64,000 nt of DNA. It comes from Adiantum capillus-veneris. Taxonomy: Eukaryota; Streptophyta; Polypodiopsida; Polypodiales; Pteridaceae. The translations under genes were made by a program, and so were the position numbers. Positions 34,601 to 46,696 of this stretch are shown one piece after another. How positions within the stretch are numbered: position 1 is the first letter of the stretch; each line of letters begins with the position of its first letter. The notes beneath the pieces are model-generated. The model saw only the letters and a program-made list of their open reading frames with translations. It had not been told where the DNA came from and made no database searches. The stretch covers positions 53,803,253 to 53,867,252 of the forward strand of contig CM043959.1 in the NCBI GenBank assembly GCA_014529385.2, read 5' to 3'.

Positions 34601-34761
34601 TCTTCACGCTGCTCTTTATTCCGGAGACAAAGAACATCCCCATTGAAGAGATGGGAGTTGTGTGGAAGCAACATTGGTTTTGGAAGAGGATTGTGCCCAG
34701 CTCGGATTATCCCGAGGCAGGCACAGACAATGGATTGGAGCTTAAACCAGTCCCAATATAA
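31696..34761 (+). CDS. STP-type monosaccharide/H+ symporter (sugar transport protein)
   Basis: A plasma-membrane hexose/proton symporter of the major facilitator superfamily. Coding exons: 31696-31702, 32156-32293, 32915-33240, 33343-33969, 34291-34761; all introns are GT-AG and phases agree, giving 522 aa, the usual STP length. The first exon gives only M-A-G, completing the typical MAGGGF start. Motifs: [13 protein letters not shown] after TM1 (about 40-50), [18 protein letters not shown] (228-237), the sugar-site [12 protein letters not shown] (about 298-309), VGRRVLLL (about 350) and [13 protein letters not shown] near 477, with the 12-helix pattern. No defects were seen. The short C-terminal tail is acidic then hydrophilic. 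Substrate (glucose, galactose or other hexose) cannot be told from sequence. CT arrays precede the ATG. Confidence 0.95.
32710..32774 (+). repeat. Duplicated acceptor region of STP exon 3 inside intron 2
   Basis: AGAGTTCCGGTGATATAGGA...GTTTCAGGCGGAGT here mirrors AGAGTTCCAGTGATATAGGA...ATTTCAGGCGGAGT at 32855-32924. It places a second acceptor at 32763-32764, 150 bp before the real one. Using it would add GGVYVYVYV-type codons and then a stop at about 32818. Confidence 0.75.
34043..34208. mobile_element. MITE-like insertion in STP intron 4
   Basis: The left end CTGGGGGGTTCACTATATGT and the right end (reverse complement GGGGGGGTCACTCATAAATA) form imperfect inverted repeats, both leading into GTAAGCCTAG/GTAAAGCCTAG. 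It has no coding content and leaves the splice sites intact. Confidence 0.6.
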
Positions 34762-35140
34762 TGGCAACATTGGTGTCTTGCTTCTAATCATTCTGCGCCT
34801 TCGGATTGACGAGCTCTCCACATTGTAAAGTAGTAATTTTGTGTAAAAAGTGCTTGCTTTTTTGTTTGCAAGCACTATTTTTTCCTCTGTCACAACTCTA
34901 AACAATGCCATGTATATATTGAATGTCAATTTGATTTTGAGTAGTAGGCTAAATTAGTGGTTGATGTGTGTGAGTCTGTGCAATCTAATATTGTGGAGTG
35001 TGTGCTACAATTCTATGCAATCCTCTCACAGGATTCTCTCTCTAAAGAATTCACCCTAGAAAAGGCCCATTCTGCAATCATATATTGCACAAGAAGTTTT
35101 GGACTAATTCTCACAATGATTCCCACATTGTGACTTTCCT

Positions 35141-35297
35141 TAACATCATGAGCTTTTGTGAGGGAGGCACCGCATACCTAGCTAGGTACGATTGGGGGCA
35201 GGGGACCGTCGGCCTGGTGGGGGGGCTGGGGGTCCCCTGCCCCCAATCGTACCTACCTAGGTATGCAATGCCTCTCGAGCAAAAGCTCATGATGTTA
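35141..35297. mobile_element. Long near-perfect hairpin / MITE downstream of STP
   Basis: Two 67-nt arms (35141-35207 and 35231-35297) are reverse complements with about seven mismatches and a 23-nt G-rich loop. The arms begin TAACATCATGAGCTTTTG and end GGGGGCAGGGGACC. It may be a MITE or, if transcribed, a double-stranded RNA source. No target duplication was resolved. Confidence 0.75.
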
Positions 35298-36569
35298 TTT
35301 ACTATATGAAAAACACTGGAAAAGACTCCGTTTTCCTACATGAGAAAATCTTCTTGTGTTGGTACCCAGTTGTTCACCCACAACTCGGCCCAGACGACGA
35401 CGTCAGTGGGGATGCTGTAGTATTTGGTCAATACTATTGTGGTGTGTGTCGAGGACAGGTGGCCAGCTCGCCTTTAGGGCAAATAAGGGGATGCCTCACT
35501 TGTGGAGAGCAAGCTGAGTTTGGTCCAATATCTTTGTCTATACACCACACCATGCATGATGGAGCTGATGATTGTATACTCTTGTTATACATTGCATTGT
35601 CCATTTAAGGTGAATTTGGGTTTATCGTGTATTCCTCCATGCATACATATACATATATACATATACATATGTATAGATATGTATACATACACATGTATAT
35701 GTGTATATGTTTGTGTATATTGAGTGGTGTTGATTTTGTTGGAAACCAATGGATTAACCTAAAACCTGATCGACCTAAGTAAACATTTTGTAAGACTCAC
35801 AACTTGTCATGATTATTGCTAATCACATATAATTTGTATGAAATCACACACACACACACACCCCACCCAGCACCCAGGTATGCAAATAGCAATATGCACA
35901 GGCAAGTCAATTCTTGGTGAAAGAGAAAAGATAGGAAGAAGAACAAGGAAGACTTCCACCCGTAAGCTCCAAATTTCTTCATTTCCAAAAGTGTGCTCAC
36001 AATATACATCTAGAGTTTGATGTACTAAGGGTTTGGTGCCCAAGACCTTTACCCACCACCAGCCTCAACACTATCTCTCATGGGCATGTTCAAATGGAAT
36101 CAAGGGTGGAGGCAAAAATTGGGGGGTGTGTGAATTGTGGGCCGTCCAATCAGGCAACCCGAATTTACAAAGCATACAACATTCACAATATAGTACACCC
36201 ATGGTGGTTACAATACATGGCCCATGTAACATAGTGTGGAGGCACCTCTAGTTCTCCTCTAGTTACAAATATAATTATTTAAGTTTATGACCTAACATCT
36301 TTGTTACAACCAGATACAGCAAGTGAGACCATGATACAAAGAAAGGTACCATGTTCTGTAGAAACTATATTGTATATGGTAACTCATGGGCATTTTGATG
36401 GTTGAATTGACGCATCTCAATCCAATTTGACTTCCACTCTGGATTTTGCCACTAATTTATGTAATATATTGTAAGAACTACACTATTTTTCCCTTCCTAA
36501 TTGGTGTATGTTCTCTAGAATTGTGATTCAAAGAATTATGGAGGCCCATTATTATGGTCCCGAGGAGTC
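35298..36569. other. Intergenic DNA; ATAC-type and CA simple repeats
   Basis: Contains a run of CATATACATATGTATA-like words (35640-35720) and a short CA run (35848-35863). No gene recognised; short frames have no family features. Confidence 0.4.
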
Positions 36570-36812
36570 CACTACGTAAAAATTGCATATAGCACGTGCA
36601 AACAAGATGTATTTAAACAATCTTTTACCTGTATATTTTCAAGTACTATATGTATCCCTTATGTATGCGTTTTTGTAAAAAAACTAGCCCTTACGTATGA
36701 TAGTTTTCACTTTCTCAATTAAATAACCCTTTATGTAAGTACATTTTTCTGTAAATGTACCTAGTTATAAATCCCTTGTGTTCACACGTGCTATCTTACA
36801 TATTTTGTAGTG
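36570..36812. mobile_element. CACTA-ended MITE (243 bp)
   Basis: Starts CACTACGTAAAAATTGCATA and ends ...TATTTTGTAGTG; both sides continue inward to a shared TAGCACGTG block in inverted orientation. CACTA...TAGTG tips suggest an En/Spm-derived MITE, but a 3-bp target duplication was not clear. CCCGAGGAGTC and GACGCCCCGGGA flanks are also partly inverted. Confidence 0.55.
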
Positions 36813-37949
36813 GACGCCCCGGGATTATGGTCAAGGTAGTGTGAATCAAGTATCAACTACAACCAAGTGTGAAAAGGTCTCAAGAACCGACTTATTACAA
36901 TCAACAACCACTTCATTGTTTTTTTTTGTGGGGGTTGGGTTGGCATCAAGTTGGAGCTTGTTGAGAGTTTTTGTGGAGGACCCATGACAAATTAAGCTAT
37001 GGATGTCACTCATACATGCTATCTTGGTTGTTTATCTCCAGCAATCCTTTGTTAAATATCCAGACTCGTAGCACTTCTTGACACTTTTTTTGAATAAAAG
37101 AGTAAATGCAGACTAAGAACTACTGGTGAAAATTATCTAATGTGACAACCAATGCTCCTCTCCTTAAAGTGATTTTTCCCTTTTGCTTTCTCATCATGCC
37201 TTAGAGTGGTCTTAGTTTTTGGTTTTTTAACCCAAAGCCAGTGTCTGTTGAAGTCCGTACAATCGCACATGATAAAATAATCAATGATGGATGTATAGAC
37301 ATGCATGATATTGTGCTCGAACACAAAATTTAAGCTTTAAATTACAAGGTTTAACTGTGAAGCTTGAAGGAGAATGAGAGAGAGAAAAAAATGTTCTTTT
37401 GTTTGAAGCTCGAAGTCAGTAGCTTTTGATGCCTTGAAAAGCCTTTGAAAGCCTTTTGAACAAATCTTTGGAAGGTCATTGGTTTCCTTTGGATGCTTGA
37501 AGTTTATTCTCTGAAGCTCAAGAGAATTTCCTTTAAATGCTTTCCTAAAACCCTCATAGAGGCTCCTCTAATAGTTCGTTGCAACGATTTAATAATCGCA
37601 TGATCACATAAAATTTTATGTGATTACAATATATTATTTAATGTGATTACAATGTGTTATTATCATATTCACATCTTACACTTTGCATGATCACATTCAA
37701 GCCAGTGAATGGTGACATGATAACCCACCAAAAGCCCACCGGGCTTTTGAATTTTCCAAGCAGGCTTACCGGAGAAAACAACAAGCCCAGCAAGCTCGCT
37801 ACAGGCATATTAGTGAGACGTAAAAGCTTGGCAGATTCACTCGGGAAACGTAAAATCCCAGCAGGCCTGTAAGAATATAAAAAACGGGCTCGGATGAGCC
37901 TGTAGGAGCTCATTTGTAGAGCATACATACACACATACACACAGAGATT
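36813..37949. other. Intergenic DNA, no gene recognised
   Basis: AT-rich, with GTGATTAC-type words at 37600-37660 and CGGGCTTTT/AAAGCCC-type words at 37720-37870 resembling the 540-775 region. No coding features. Confidence 0.4.

Positions 37950-38032
<83 letters not shown>
37950..38032. repeat. (AG)n microsatellite
   Basis: About 83 bp of AG dinucleotides; the frame across it is an artefact. Confidence 0.97.
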
Positions 38033-38037
<5 letters not shown>

Positions 38038-38141
38038 GAGCTTTGTAAGTACGTTGAGAAGAGGGATGAGTGTGGAAGCGTACTCTGTGTCGCAATGTGT
38101 GGCAGTATAGCAGAGTAGCAGACCACATGACTCATGTGCTT

Positions 38142-38170
38142 GTATTGTGTGTGTGTGTGTGTGTGTGTGT
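38142..38170. repeat. (GT)n array at left edge of the direct-repeat element
   Basis: GT dinucleotides end exactly where the 2.3-kb repeat begins (AGCTGTTTAAATC at 38171). Confidence 0.9.
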
Positions 38171-40491
38171 AGCTGTTTAAATCTTAACTAATAAGACATA
38201 ATTAAATTTTTACATTCAAAAGACAGCTGGCCAAGGAATAATGAACTGATATGTACAAAAATAACTCAATATTAGAATTATTTAGGTACAATGATTGTAG
38301 GAAAGAGATCCTCTTTCAGTAAGACTAAAAGTAAAAGAACTTCCCTATTCCTCAGTGAGTATTTCATTATAGAAAGGTTGCTTGCCAAAGAAAAGAAAGC
38401 CATCCAAGATAAGATAGAGTCCTTACCTGCATCCATCCAAACAAGACAACAATTCTGTTAGCCTTGGATGTGTTTTAGGGGTATCAATGGACTATATCAG
38501 TTGTTATCCATGTCCATCTTATAGGTTTTAATTACTTTAGACAAGCTAGTTTTTTCATTTAGAACTGGTATGTTAGCAGTCTTTCTTAACATGGTGAAGT
38601 CCATCAAAAGTCAAATTATTTCAAGAGCCATAGCACAGTAGCTATGCTTAAAAAAACAACCATATACTTACCTTCAAAATCAGTAAACCCATGGTATCAA
38701 AGGTATTTCTTTATATAAAGAGATGTGAAATCCGACTATTTTTTGTTAACCAAAGGTATCAAATGATGATGATGACTACCTCATTTTCATAACCAATAAG
38801 ACACCAGTGTAACCTGTCAACAGAGTAGCAAGACTCCCTCTTTTTTATGGAGTAGAACCTCATTTTTAAGAGCAATAGCTTGGAAGCTATACCCAAGCCG
38901 AAACAAAACCCGACCATATACTTACCTTCATATCCAAAAGTCATTAGCGGCTTTTAAGAACAGTAGTGTCCGACTCTACATAGCCCTTTTTTTTCGAAAA
39001 AAATTAACTGTTGTGTACTTATCTTCAAAAAATGCCAAGCTATCACGGACTGTAGTGTCTGGCCAAAAAACCCAGTTAAAACAGCGACAAAACCAATCAA
39101 TATGCTAGTTTTTTTCCAGGTCCTGCAACGGCTAGAGTCAGAGCCAAGTGACCAGTAGGTCATCACCAACATAATCGGGAAAAAGAATCAGTTTTTCGTC
39201 AAGCAATGTACATATCTAGATGTAGCAGATGTTAAGAACGACCTTTAAGCCAAGCCAACCATCATACTCCCAACCATATACACATGTACACACATACATA
39301 CTGCCACACACACACATAATAATTTATGCAGAGGTGAAGTTGAACAACAACTGTTTACAGAGCCATTTCATCATACTGTGCCAAGCCCCAGCTTCTATGC
39401 AAGTTTTCCTTTCAATAAAAAAAAACACCGACCGTCGTTTTTTATGCACAAGTGATCCCAAGGCCATAAATAATACCTAGGCCTATCAAATTTTTTCCAT
39501 GTACAGTGTTTTCAATACAAGCAGATAAGAGCTTGGTTATGAGAAAACTATTCATAAAATTATATGCAGTAATGAGCTTAACTACCCAAAGTTCCTTTTC
39601 AAATAAAGCAGCAGAACACCCACTAACCACCAAAATATGCCCTAGTTACTACATGCAGTCACTTCCATTGACCTGCCCAAGAGATGCCAACCCATCTTAA
39701 TATGTAGAGCCCGACAGTCCCCAACAGTAAACCACAAAGGTGACCTAACCAGTCCACGGTCAGGAGGAGCAGCAGAAAATTCTGTTTGCAAACAGTTTAC
39801 AATAATACCATAGCTATAGTTTTTATTGCATAGTATGTGTGCTTGCAACAAGCATAAGGTAGGACCACTTTCCCTAGATTAGAACCTTTTTAATCATGCA
39901 TAAATAGTGCAGTAAACTAGCAAACTCAGCAGGGGTAAGAATGAGCACCTGAGTCACCTGCGTGGAGAGCTCCATGCTCCTTGGTAGTAAAGCAGACAAG
40001 AGGTGTTTCACAAAATAACTCAACACACCCACAATGGCTAAGTGAGGGGCAGAGATGCGCCCTCACCTGTTTTTATAGCAAGAGGAGGCAGGTCTTGTCC
40101 GTATGCTGTGCCAAGGTAACGAGAGAGCTAGGCCGCACTCCACCATGAGTGTGTGATAGCATAGAGCTGCATGCCTATGGCCATCAATGGAGATCGATAC
40201 TCAGGGGGGAAGAAAGCCTCCTTCACTATGCCATGAGAGCAGTCGACATTGATCACGCTCGACATTGATCACGCTCGACTCTGTAGAAGTACGAAGCATC
40301 ATAATATATTCAAGGGCTAGGCCCCCCGGTAGTAGTGGTCCATTTTTAATAAAACAATTTCTTAAGTTTGACCTAGTATGGTCCAGGCAAAAGAGCAACA
40401 AGAGGGGGGGGGGGGGGGGGGTTGTTTTCTTTTTGGAAGTTTTTCTTCTCTCTTTTTTTTAACAAATACAACTTATGAACAATATACCACA
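38171..40491 (-). repeat. Long direct repeat, copy A (possible pseudo-LTR, 3' side)
   Basis: About 2.32 kb, repeated at 44384-46696 with small differences. It begins AGCTGTTTAAATCTTAAC and ends TATGAACAATATACCA beside GT repeats, with an internal G-run at 40404-40421. No coding region is convincing. ATACTTACCTTCA-like words recur at about 38667, 38917 and 39015; on the minus strand these read GAAGGTAAGTAT, a strong 5' splice-site consensus. Confidence 0.9.
40404..40421. repeat. Poly-G run
   Basis: 18 G in copy A; the matching run in copy B is 31 G (46597-46627). Confidence 0.95.
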
Positions 40492-40514
40492 GTGTGTGTG
40501 TGTGTGTGTGTGTA
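40492..40514. repeat. (GT)n array at right edge of copy A
   Basis: GT dinucleotides follow the repeat end and are followed by ACCCGCCCTAACCCAGG. Confidence 0.9.
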
Positions 40515-40576
40515 CCCGCCCTAACCCAGGCACGACACACAATGGGTCGGTAGTAGGCCCATTGTGTATGGGCCTA

Positions 40577-42312
40577 CTACCTTATGAGAGAGATGAGACT
40601 CTCTTTTTGAAACAATAGTCCAGGCCAATTATGCCGAATGAGGGCTTGTATGATGGTGTTCCGGATCTGATTATGGTTCAATCTGTTCTGGCAGTATTTT
40701 TTAATTAGTATAGAAATCTCTTCCAAGGCCAAAGAGGAGGTAGATGAAAAGTAGCAAATTAAGTAAAGAAGGCCAATACAAGAGCAAATAGAGGCTTTGT
40801 ATGGCCTATTGCTATTTCTTTTAATGAATTCTATATGAGGAAGCTTAAGAAGATCCTTTCTCTAGATAAATCTAAGGTCATATCCACCTGTAGATGGGGA
40901 GTGAAGGGATATTGAAAGGTTAAGAAATTGGGTTGATTTGCAAAGGTTCTCAACAACAGTCGAATTATCTGGGAGGGAACTAGACTCAATTTTTAGGCAG
41001 TGGGGGTAGATTAGATCAATCTCTTTAGAGAACATTATGTTGTTAACACTAAGCAGGTCATCCATATATCTAAAAGTGATTGAATAATGGAAGTATTTTA
41101 TGGTTAGTTTCCATGTTCTTAAGACACCATTTGTATTCGAAAAAAGATAGGTAAATGTTACACATAAGTGGTGAGCAAGAGAAACCCATAGGGATGCCAA
41201 GGCATTGGTTAAAGCAGCAGCCGCCTGCAATAACAATGCAGTTATTCAATAGCCAGAAGATATAGGAGCAGATCTTTGTTTCATTGAAGTGTAGAGGGTG
41301 TATGGAGTGAGACGCTTGAATCCATCTGGGTTTCTTGGATAGGGAGATAAAATGATACTTTCTCTTTTTAGCATTGGGAAAGGCTAAATCAATAACCTTA
41401 GCTAAAACAGTTTTAAGGCCGAGATCTCCACTAAGTGGAATGTTTTCATAGCATTGTGTAATATCAGCTGTGAAGATGTGGAAGATATGTTGAGGAAGGT
41501 TAAGTGTGACTTCTGTAGCATTTTTTGTTAACCAGAGAGATTGTATTGAATATTTAGGAAGTCCTTGCAGATTCTTTGCTTCTCTGCACAAAGGAGTTCA
41601 AATTCTGTGAGAATAATATCAAGGCAAAGAGTAATATCTTTGGTGATATCTGTGAAGATACAGTTAGAGGCATCAGATATCCCTCTGAATTTATGTTTGT
41701 GGAATTTATATGTAGGAAATAGTACATGTAACCTGGTGTTACTAAGAGAATAACCAAGTTGTCCTAGATGTTTAGAGATCTTGTTAGAGATATCTTGCGG
41801 TGTATTGTTAGTATGACAGAATTCTTTACCTGATACTCGATCTCGAGCTGCTTTCCAAGCAAGTTATTTTCACATAATAGTAGGACAGTTGACACTTTTG
41901 TCAAGCCCAACCACAAGCCATTTATCTGAGATTAGTTGAAAATCAAGAGCTAGTTGAGGTGTAAGCCAAGAGCTATCAAAAGAGAGCCACTTCCTAGGAA
42001 GTAGATAAATTTTATGCAGGAAGCCTTCCTTCACTAATTCCTTTAAGTCCGGTAGGACTGTCATCTCCAGCCGGAGAGCACTGACAAGGTCAGTGAGGCA
42101 ACTAAGTAAAGCTGATAGGGCAAGGTAAGGGTTTTTTGGATAGTTGGGTATGTGATTGAGCCCTTTGGCCAGTAACTTACGTATTGTGACATTATCGATA
42201 ATGCTAAGGTCTTGAGTACAGACATGGTTACCAAATCCTTCAAAATTCCTGCAGAATGAGGTAGATTGAATGCACGTACAGTAAGGAATTGTTTCTTGTC
42301 TAAGAAAGTCAT
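40577..42312 (-). pseudogene. Penelope-like (atypical) reverse transcriptase, decayed
   Basis: Reading down from 42312, pieces in shifting frames form a reverse transcriptase. An N-terminal segment has NHVCTQDLSIIDN and IRKLLAKGLNHIP. Then WLVVGLDKSVNCPTIM; PTYKFHKHKFRGISDASN (fingers, 41700-41640); FTADITQCYENIPL (motif A, about 41470); GIPMGFSCSPLMCNIYLSFF (motif B, about 41180); FRYMDDLLSVNN (motif C, about 41070); FLNLSISL; and, beyond an in-frame TAG at 40862, FIKRNSNRPYKAS to a stop at 40577. The order K/FR...D...GIPMG...YMDD with a KGLN segment upstream resembles Penelope-like or related retroelements, not LTR, L1 or telomerase types. No RNase H, integrase or GIY-YIG domain was recognised. 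Several stops and frameshifts make it inactive. Confidence 0.65.
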
Positions 42313-42554
42313 TGTTTAAAACTAATCCTTTTATAGGATGATGGTATTTCCATCCTATGAGAATATTGTCAAGCAGTTTATGATTACCAAAAAATAAGTC
42401 AAAGCACTCATATTTTTATTTTTTTTGGTAAGATCCAATGGAGAAGGAAATTGTGAAACAGACAGTGTATGTAGATAGCACCACAATTCGAATCATCTTT
42501 GTTAAGAATTCTTCTTCCACATGGGTTTGTAGAGATCTTCAATGTATTCATGGG

Positions 42555-44141
42555 TTAGATTTTAGGGAGGTTTCTGATTGCAGGGAATCTGCCTCTCCCT
42601 CTTGTAAAGCTATGAGATTTTCCTCGATTAGACGAGGAGCTAGGTGTAAAAAATGAGGTGAAGGAGTTGGGAGTAGCCAAAGAGTTAGCTCTTTTTAGAG
42701 CAGGAGAATCATCATCTTCAATACAAGGTTTAAGTAGATTAGTGGTGAACTTGAGCCCTTTAAAGTTAGCATAAGTGGTGAGGTATAGACCGGGCTCATC
42801 CGCTTTAATCTCTTTCAAAATATCATGCATAAGACCATGGAAGATATTAAAGGCAATTTGTGCAATCACAATCTGCTTAGCCTGTCCACCAAGCCATGAG
42901 CAGATGAGGGATAGATGAAAGTCGACTGGTTTCTCTGGGAATAACATATCCAAATGGTTGAGGATAAACCATATTGCATGATCAAACCACATGATGCTTG
43001 ATTCACAGGTAGCTTTGGGGTCAAGAAACCTGCAAGCACATTTCACATAGGGGCGAAAGATATTCCAGATGGACTCTGTGTAGAAATCTGGGTTACTTTT
43101 TGCAAATACTACCTTTAGCACGTATGTACAATCCAGTATTTGAGGGGCATTTGGAGTGGTCGATGAGGTGAAGGTTAAAGGGTGCTTTAATAAGTTCTCT
43201 CTTGTCCAGGAACTGCCCACCTTTAAGAATCTTGAGTTTACCTTCTTCTACTGTTGAGGTAGGGAGATTGGCCAAGTACACCCAGGTTTCACTAAGAATA
43301 AGGGCCAAGAAGGCTTTGTTAGGGACAACCCACAGTTGATGGTCAACTCCGAGAGATTCAATTTCTATTTGTCTTATTGGTAAGACAGGGAATACTTTAG
43401 ATATTTTTGGTACCATCTCATGGAGGTTAACATCATTGAGGGAGCAGAGATTATTTTGGAATTCTTTTACTGCTTCTAGTGCTGCACTATCTCTACAAAA
43501 AATTCCACCAGTTGGAGGGATGGAGGGGGTATTTGGGGTGCAGACAAATGAAGGGTTAAGCCCACAAAGTTTCCTAAGGAAGTTTGACAGCTCAACTCCA
43601 GATGAGGAGAACTGGGAAATCTCTTGTTGATATTGTGAAGCAAGGATAGGAAGTTGGGAAATATAATGGGTCAACAAGTTAACACCTTCTAGGGAGTCTT
43701 TGTCCAATGTAGCCAGAATTTTTACCCAGTCATTAAATGACAACATATGCAAGATAGACAGTTTTTTATCCGAGACAAGAGATGAATCATAAATAAGCTG
43801 TGAAGCATCCAAACTGCTAATACATCTGAGGACAAGAGAGGAGGCCACAGAGAGGGGCTCCGAGGTAAGTTCCAATCCTTGAGATAGGGCAAGAGTCTGC
43901 AAAAACAGTGAGGTCAGGTTTACTTTTTCTTGCCATAGTATGTAATACATAAGTTGGCTTTCCTAGCAAGAAAAGGTCTAGTTCTAGTAGCCAAGGCATT
44001 CTTTGGTGTTTGGTTTTTAATGTAAAGCTTAATCTCATCAAGAATCTTTGCATGATTCTCAGGGTTGTGATTAGTGCTCATGCGAGCTGTCATTCTATAA
44101 CGTGAGTAGTCCTGAAACAGAAGTGACATAAAGATTAGCAA
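42555..44141 (-). pseudogene. Gag-like/unknown ORF upstream of the reverse transcriptase
   Basis: Fragments 44141-43920, 43950-43093 and 43220-42555 overlap in different frames, so at least two frameshifts broke a protein of about 500 aa. The N-terminus has NHNPENHAKILDEIKLYIKN; the middle is helical and leucine-rich; the C-terminus has a conserved-looking WFDHAIWFILNHLD block and ends in a Ser-rich then Arg/Gly basic tail (NRGKSHSFTRGRGRF). The position before the reverse transcriptase and the basic tail suggest a nucleic-acid-binding ORF1/Gag role. I know no matching family. Confidence 0.5.
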
Positions 44142-44383
44142 AGTGTCTAAATTGTAAAGTATACTTGGTCCTACAAACCTTCAACCGGCAAAGTCAGAGA
44201 CTATGGTATCCGTGAGCAGGGAACCAGAAAAAGAGTCTAAAAGGGGCCACCTAACACCAGTCTACCAATGAAGGATTTACCGATTGTGGGTCCAATTTAG
44301 AGCTCCATTCCTATGATAATTTCCTAGGCGAGCATCCCGGTTTCCCCCGAAAAGAAGAAACCTTATGTATAGGATGTGTGTGT

Positions 44384-46596
44384 AGCTGTTTAAATCTTAA
44401 CTAATAAGACATAATTGAATTTTTACATTCAAAAGACAGTTGGCCAAGGAATAATGAACTGATATGTACAAAAATAACTGAATATTAGAATTATTTAGGT
44501 ACAATGATTGTAGGAAAGAGATCCTCTTTCAGTAAGACTAGAAGTAAAAGAACTTCCCTGTTCCTCAGTGAGTATTTCATTACAAAAAGGTTGCTTGCCA
44601 AAGAAAAGAAAGCCATCCAAGATAAGATAGAGTCCTTACCTGCATCCATCCAAACAAGACAACAATTTTGTTAGCCTTGGATGTGTTTTACAGGTATCAA
44701 TGGACTATATCAGTTGTTATCCATGTCCATCTTATAGGTTTTAATTACTTTAGACAAGCTAGTTTTTTCATTTAGAACTGGTATGTTAGCAGTCTTTCTT
44801 AACATGGTTAAGTACATCAAAAGTCAAATTATTTCAAGAGCCATAGCACAGTAGCTATGCTTAAAAAAGCAACCATATACTTACCTTCAAAATTAGTAAA
44901 CCCATGGTATCAAAGGTATTTCTTTATATAAAGAGATGTGAAATCCGACTATTTTTTGTTAACCAAAGGTATCAAATGATGATGATGACTACCTCATTTT
45001 CATAACCAATAAGACACCAGTGTAGCCTGTCAACAGAGTAGCAAGACTCCCCCTTTTTTATGGAGTAGAACCTCATTTTTAAGAGCAATAGCTTGGAAGC
45101 TATACCCAAGCCGAAAAAAAACCTGACCATATACTTACCTTCATATCCAAAAGTCATTAGCGGCTTTTAAGAACAGTAGTGTTCGGCTCTACATAGCCCT
45201 TTTTTTTCCAAAAAAAAAAACTGTTGTGTACTTACCTTCAAAAAATACCAAGCTATCACGGACTGTAGTGTCCGGCCAAAAAAACCAGTTAAAACAGCGA
45301 CAAAACCAATCAATATGCTGGTTTTTTCCAGGTCCTACAGCGGCTAGAGTCAGAGCAAAGTGACCAATAGGCCATCACCAACATAATCAGGACAAAGAAC
45401 CAGTTTTCTGTCAAGCAATGTACATATCCAGATGTAGCAGATGTTAAGAACGACCTTTAAGCCAAGCCAACCATCATACTCCCAACCATATACACATGTA
45501 CACACATACATACTGCCACACACACACATAATAATTTATGCAGAGGTGAAGTCGAACAACAGCTGTTTACAGAGCCATTTCATCATACTGTGCCAAGCCC
45601 CAGCTTCTATGCAAGTTTTCCTTTCAATTAAAAAAAACACCGACCATCGTTTTTTATGCACAAGTGATCCCAAGGCCATAAATAATACCTAGGCCTATCA
45701 ATTTTTTTCCATGTATAGTGTTTTCAATACAAGCAGATAAGAGCTTGGTTATGAGAAACCATTCATAAAATTATATGCAGTAATGAGCTTAACTACCCAA
45801 AGTTCCTTTTCAAATAAAGCAGCAGAACACCCACTAACCACCAAAATATGCCCTAGTTACTACATGAAGTCACTTCCATTGACCTGCCCAAGAGATGCCA
45901 ACCCATCTTAATATGTAGAGCCCGACAGTCCCCAACAGTAAACCACAAAGGTGACCTAACTAGTCCACGGTTAGGAGGAGCAACAGAAAATTCCGTTTGC
46001 AAACAGTTTACAAGAATACCATAGCCATAGTTTTTATTGCACAGTATGTGTGCTTGCAACAAGCATAAGGTAGGACCACTTTTCCTAGATTAGAACCTTT
46101 TTAATCATGCATAAATAGTGCAGTAAACCAGCAAACTCAGCAGGGGTATGTATGAACACCTAAGTCACCTGCGTGGAGAGCTCCATTCTCCTTGGTAGTA
46201 AAGTAGACAAGAGGTGTTTCACAAAATAACTCAACACACCCACAATGGCTAAGTGAGGGGCATAGATGCGCCCTCACCTATTTTTATAGCAGGAGGAGGC
46301 AGGTCTTGTCCGTATGCTGTGCCAAGGTAACGAGAGAGCTAGGCCGCACTCCACCATGAGTGTGTGATAGCATAGAGCTACACGCCTATGGCCATCAATG
46401 GAGATCGATACATAGGGGGGAAGAAAGCCGCCTTCACTATGCCATGAGAGCAGTCGACATTGATCACGCTTGACTCTCCAGAAGTACAGAGCATCATAAT
46501 ATATTCAAGGGCTAGGCCCCCCGGTAGTAGTGGTCCATTTTTTATAAAACAATTTCTTAAGTTTGACCTAGTATGGTCCAGGCAAAAGAGCAACAA

Positions 46597-46629
<33 letters not shown>

Positions 46630-46694
46630 TGTTTTCTTTTTGGAAGTTTTTCTTCTCTCTTTTTTTTAACAAATACAAATTATGAACAGTATAC

Positions 46695-46696
<2 letters not shown>
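44384..46696 (-). repeat. Long direct repeat, copy B (possible pseudo-LTR, 5' side)
   Basis: About 2.31 kb, matching copy A at offset about 6.2 kb. It starts right after GTGTGTGT at 44376-44383 and ends at a long GT array. It contains the 31-bp G-run. With respect to the minus-strand ORFs it lies upstream. Confidence 0.9.
46597..46627. repeat. Poly-G run (31 bp)
   Basis: Unbroken G homopolymer inside copy B, expanded relative to copy A. Confidence 0.95.

Noticed and set aside
40515-40535. CCCTAACCC as a telomeric repeat
   Set aside because: Only one copy is present; kept only as a side note to the GT boundary finding.
40577-42312. Telomerase reverse transcriptase
   Set aside because: The motif order and wording (GIPMGFSCSP, YMDD, KGLN upstream) do not fit TERT, and no TERT-specific N-terminal or T motif was seen.
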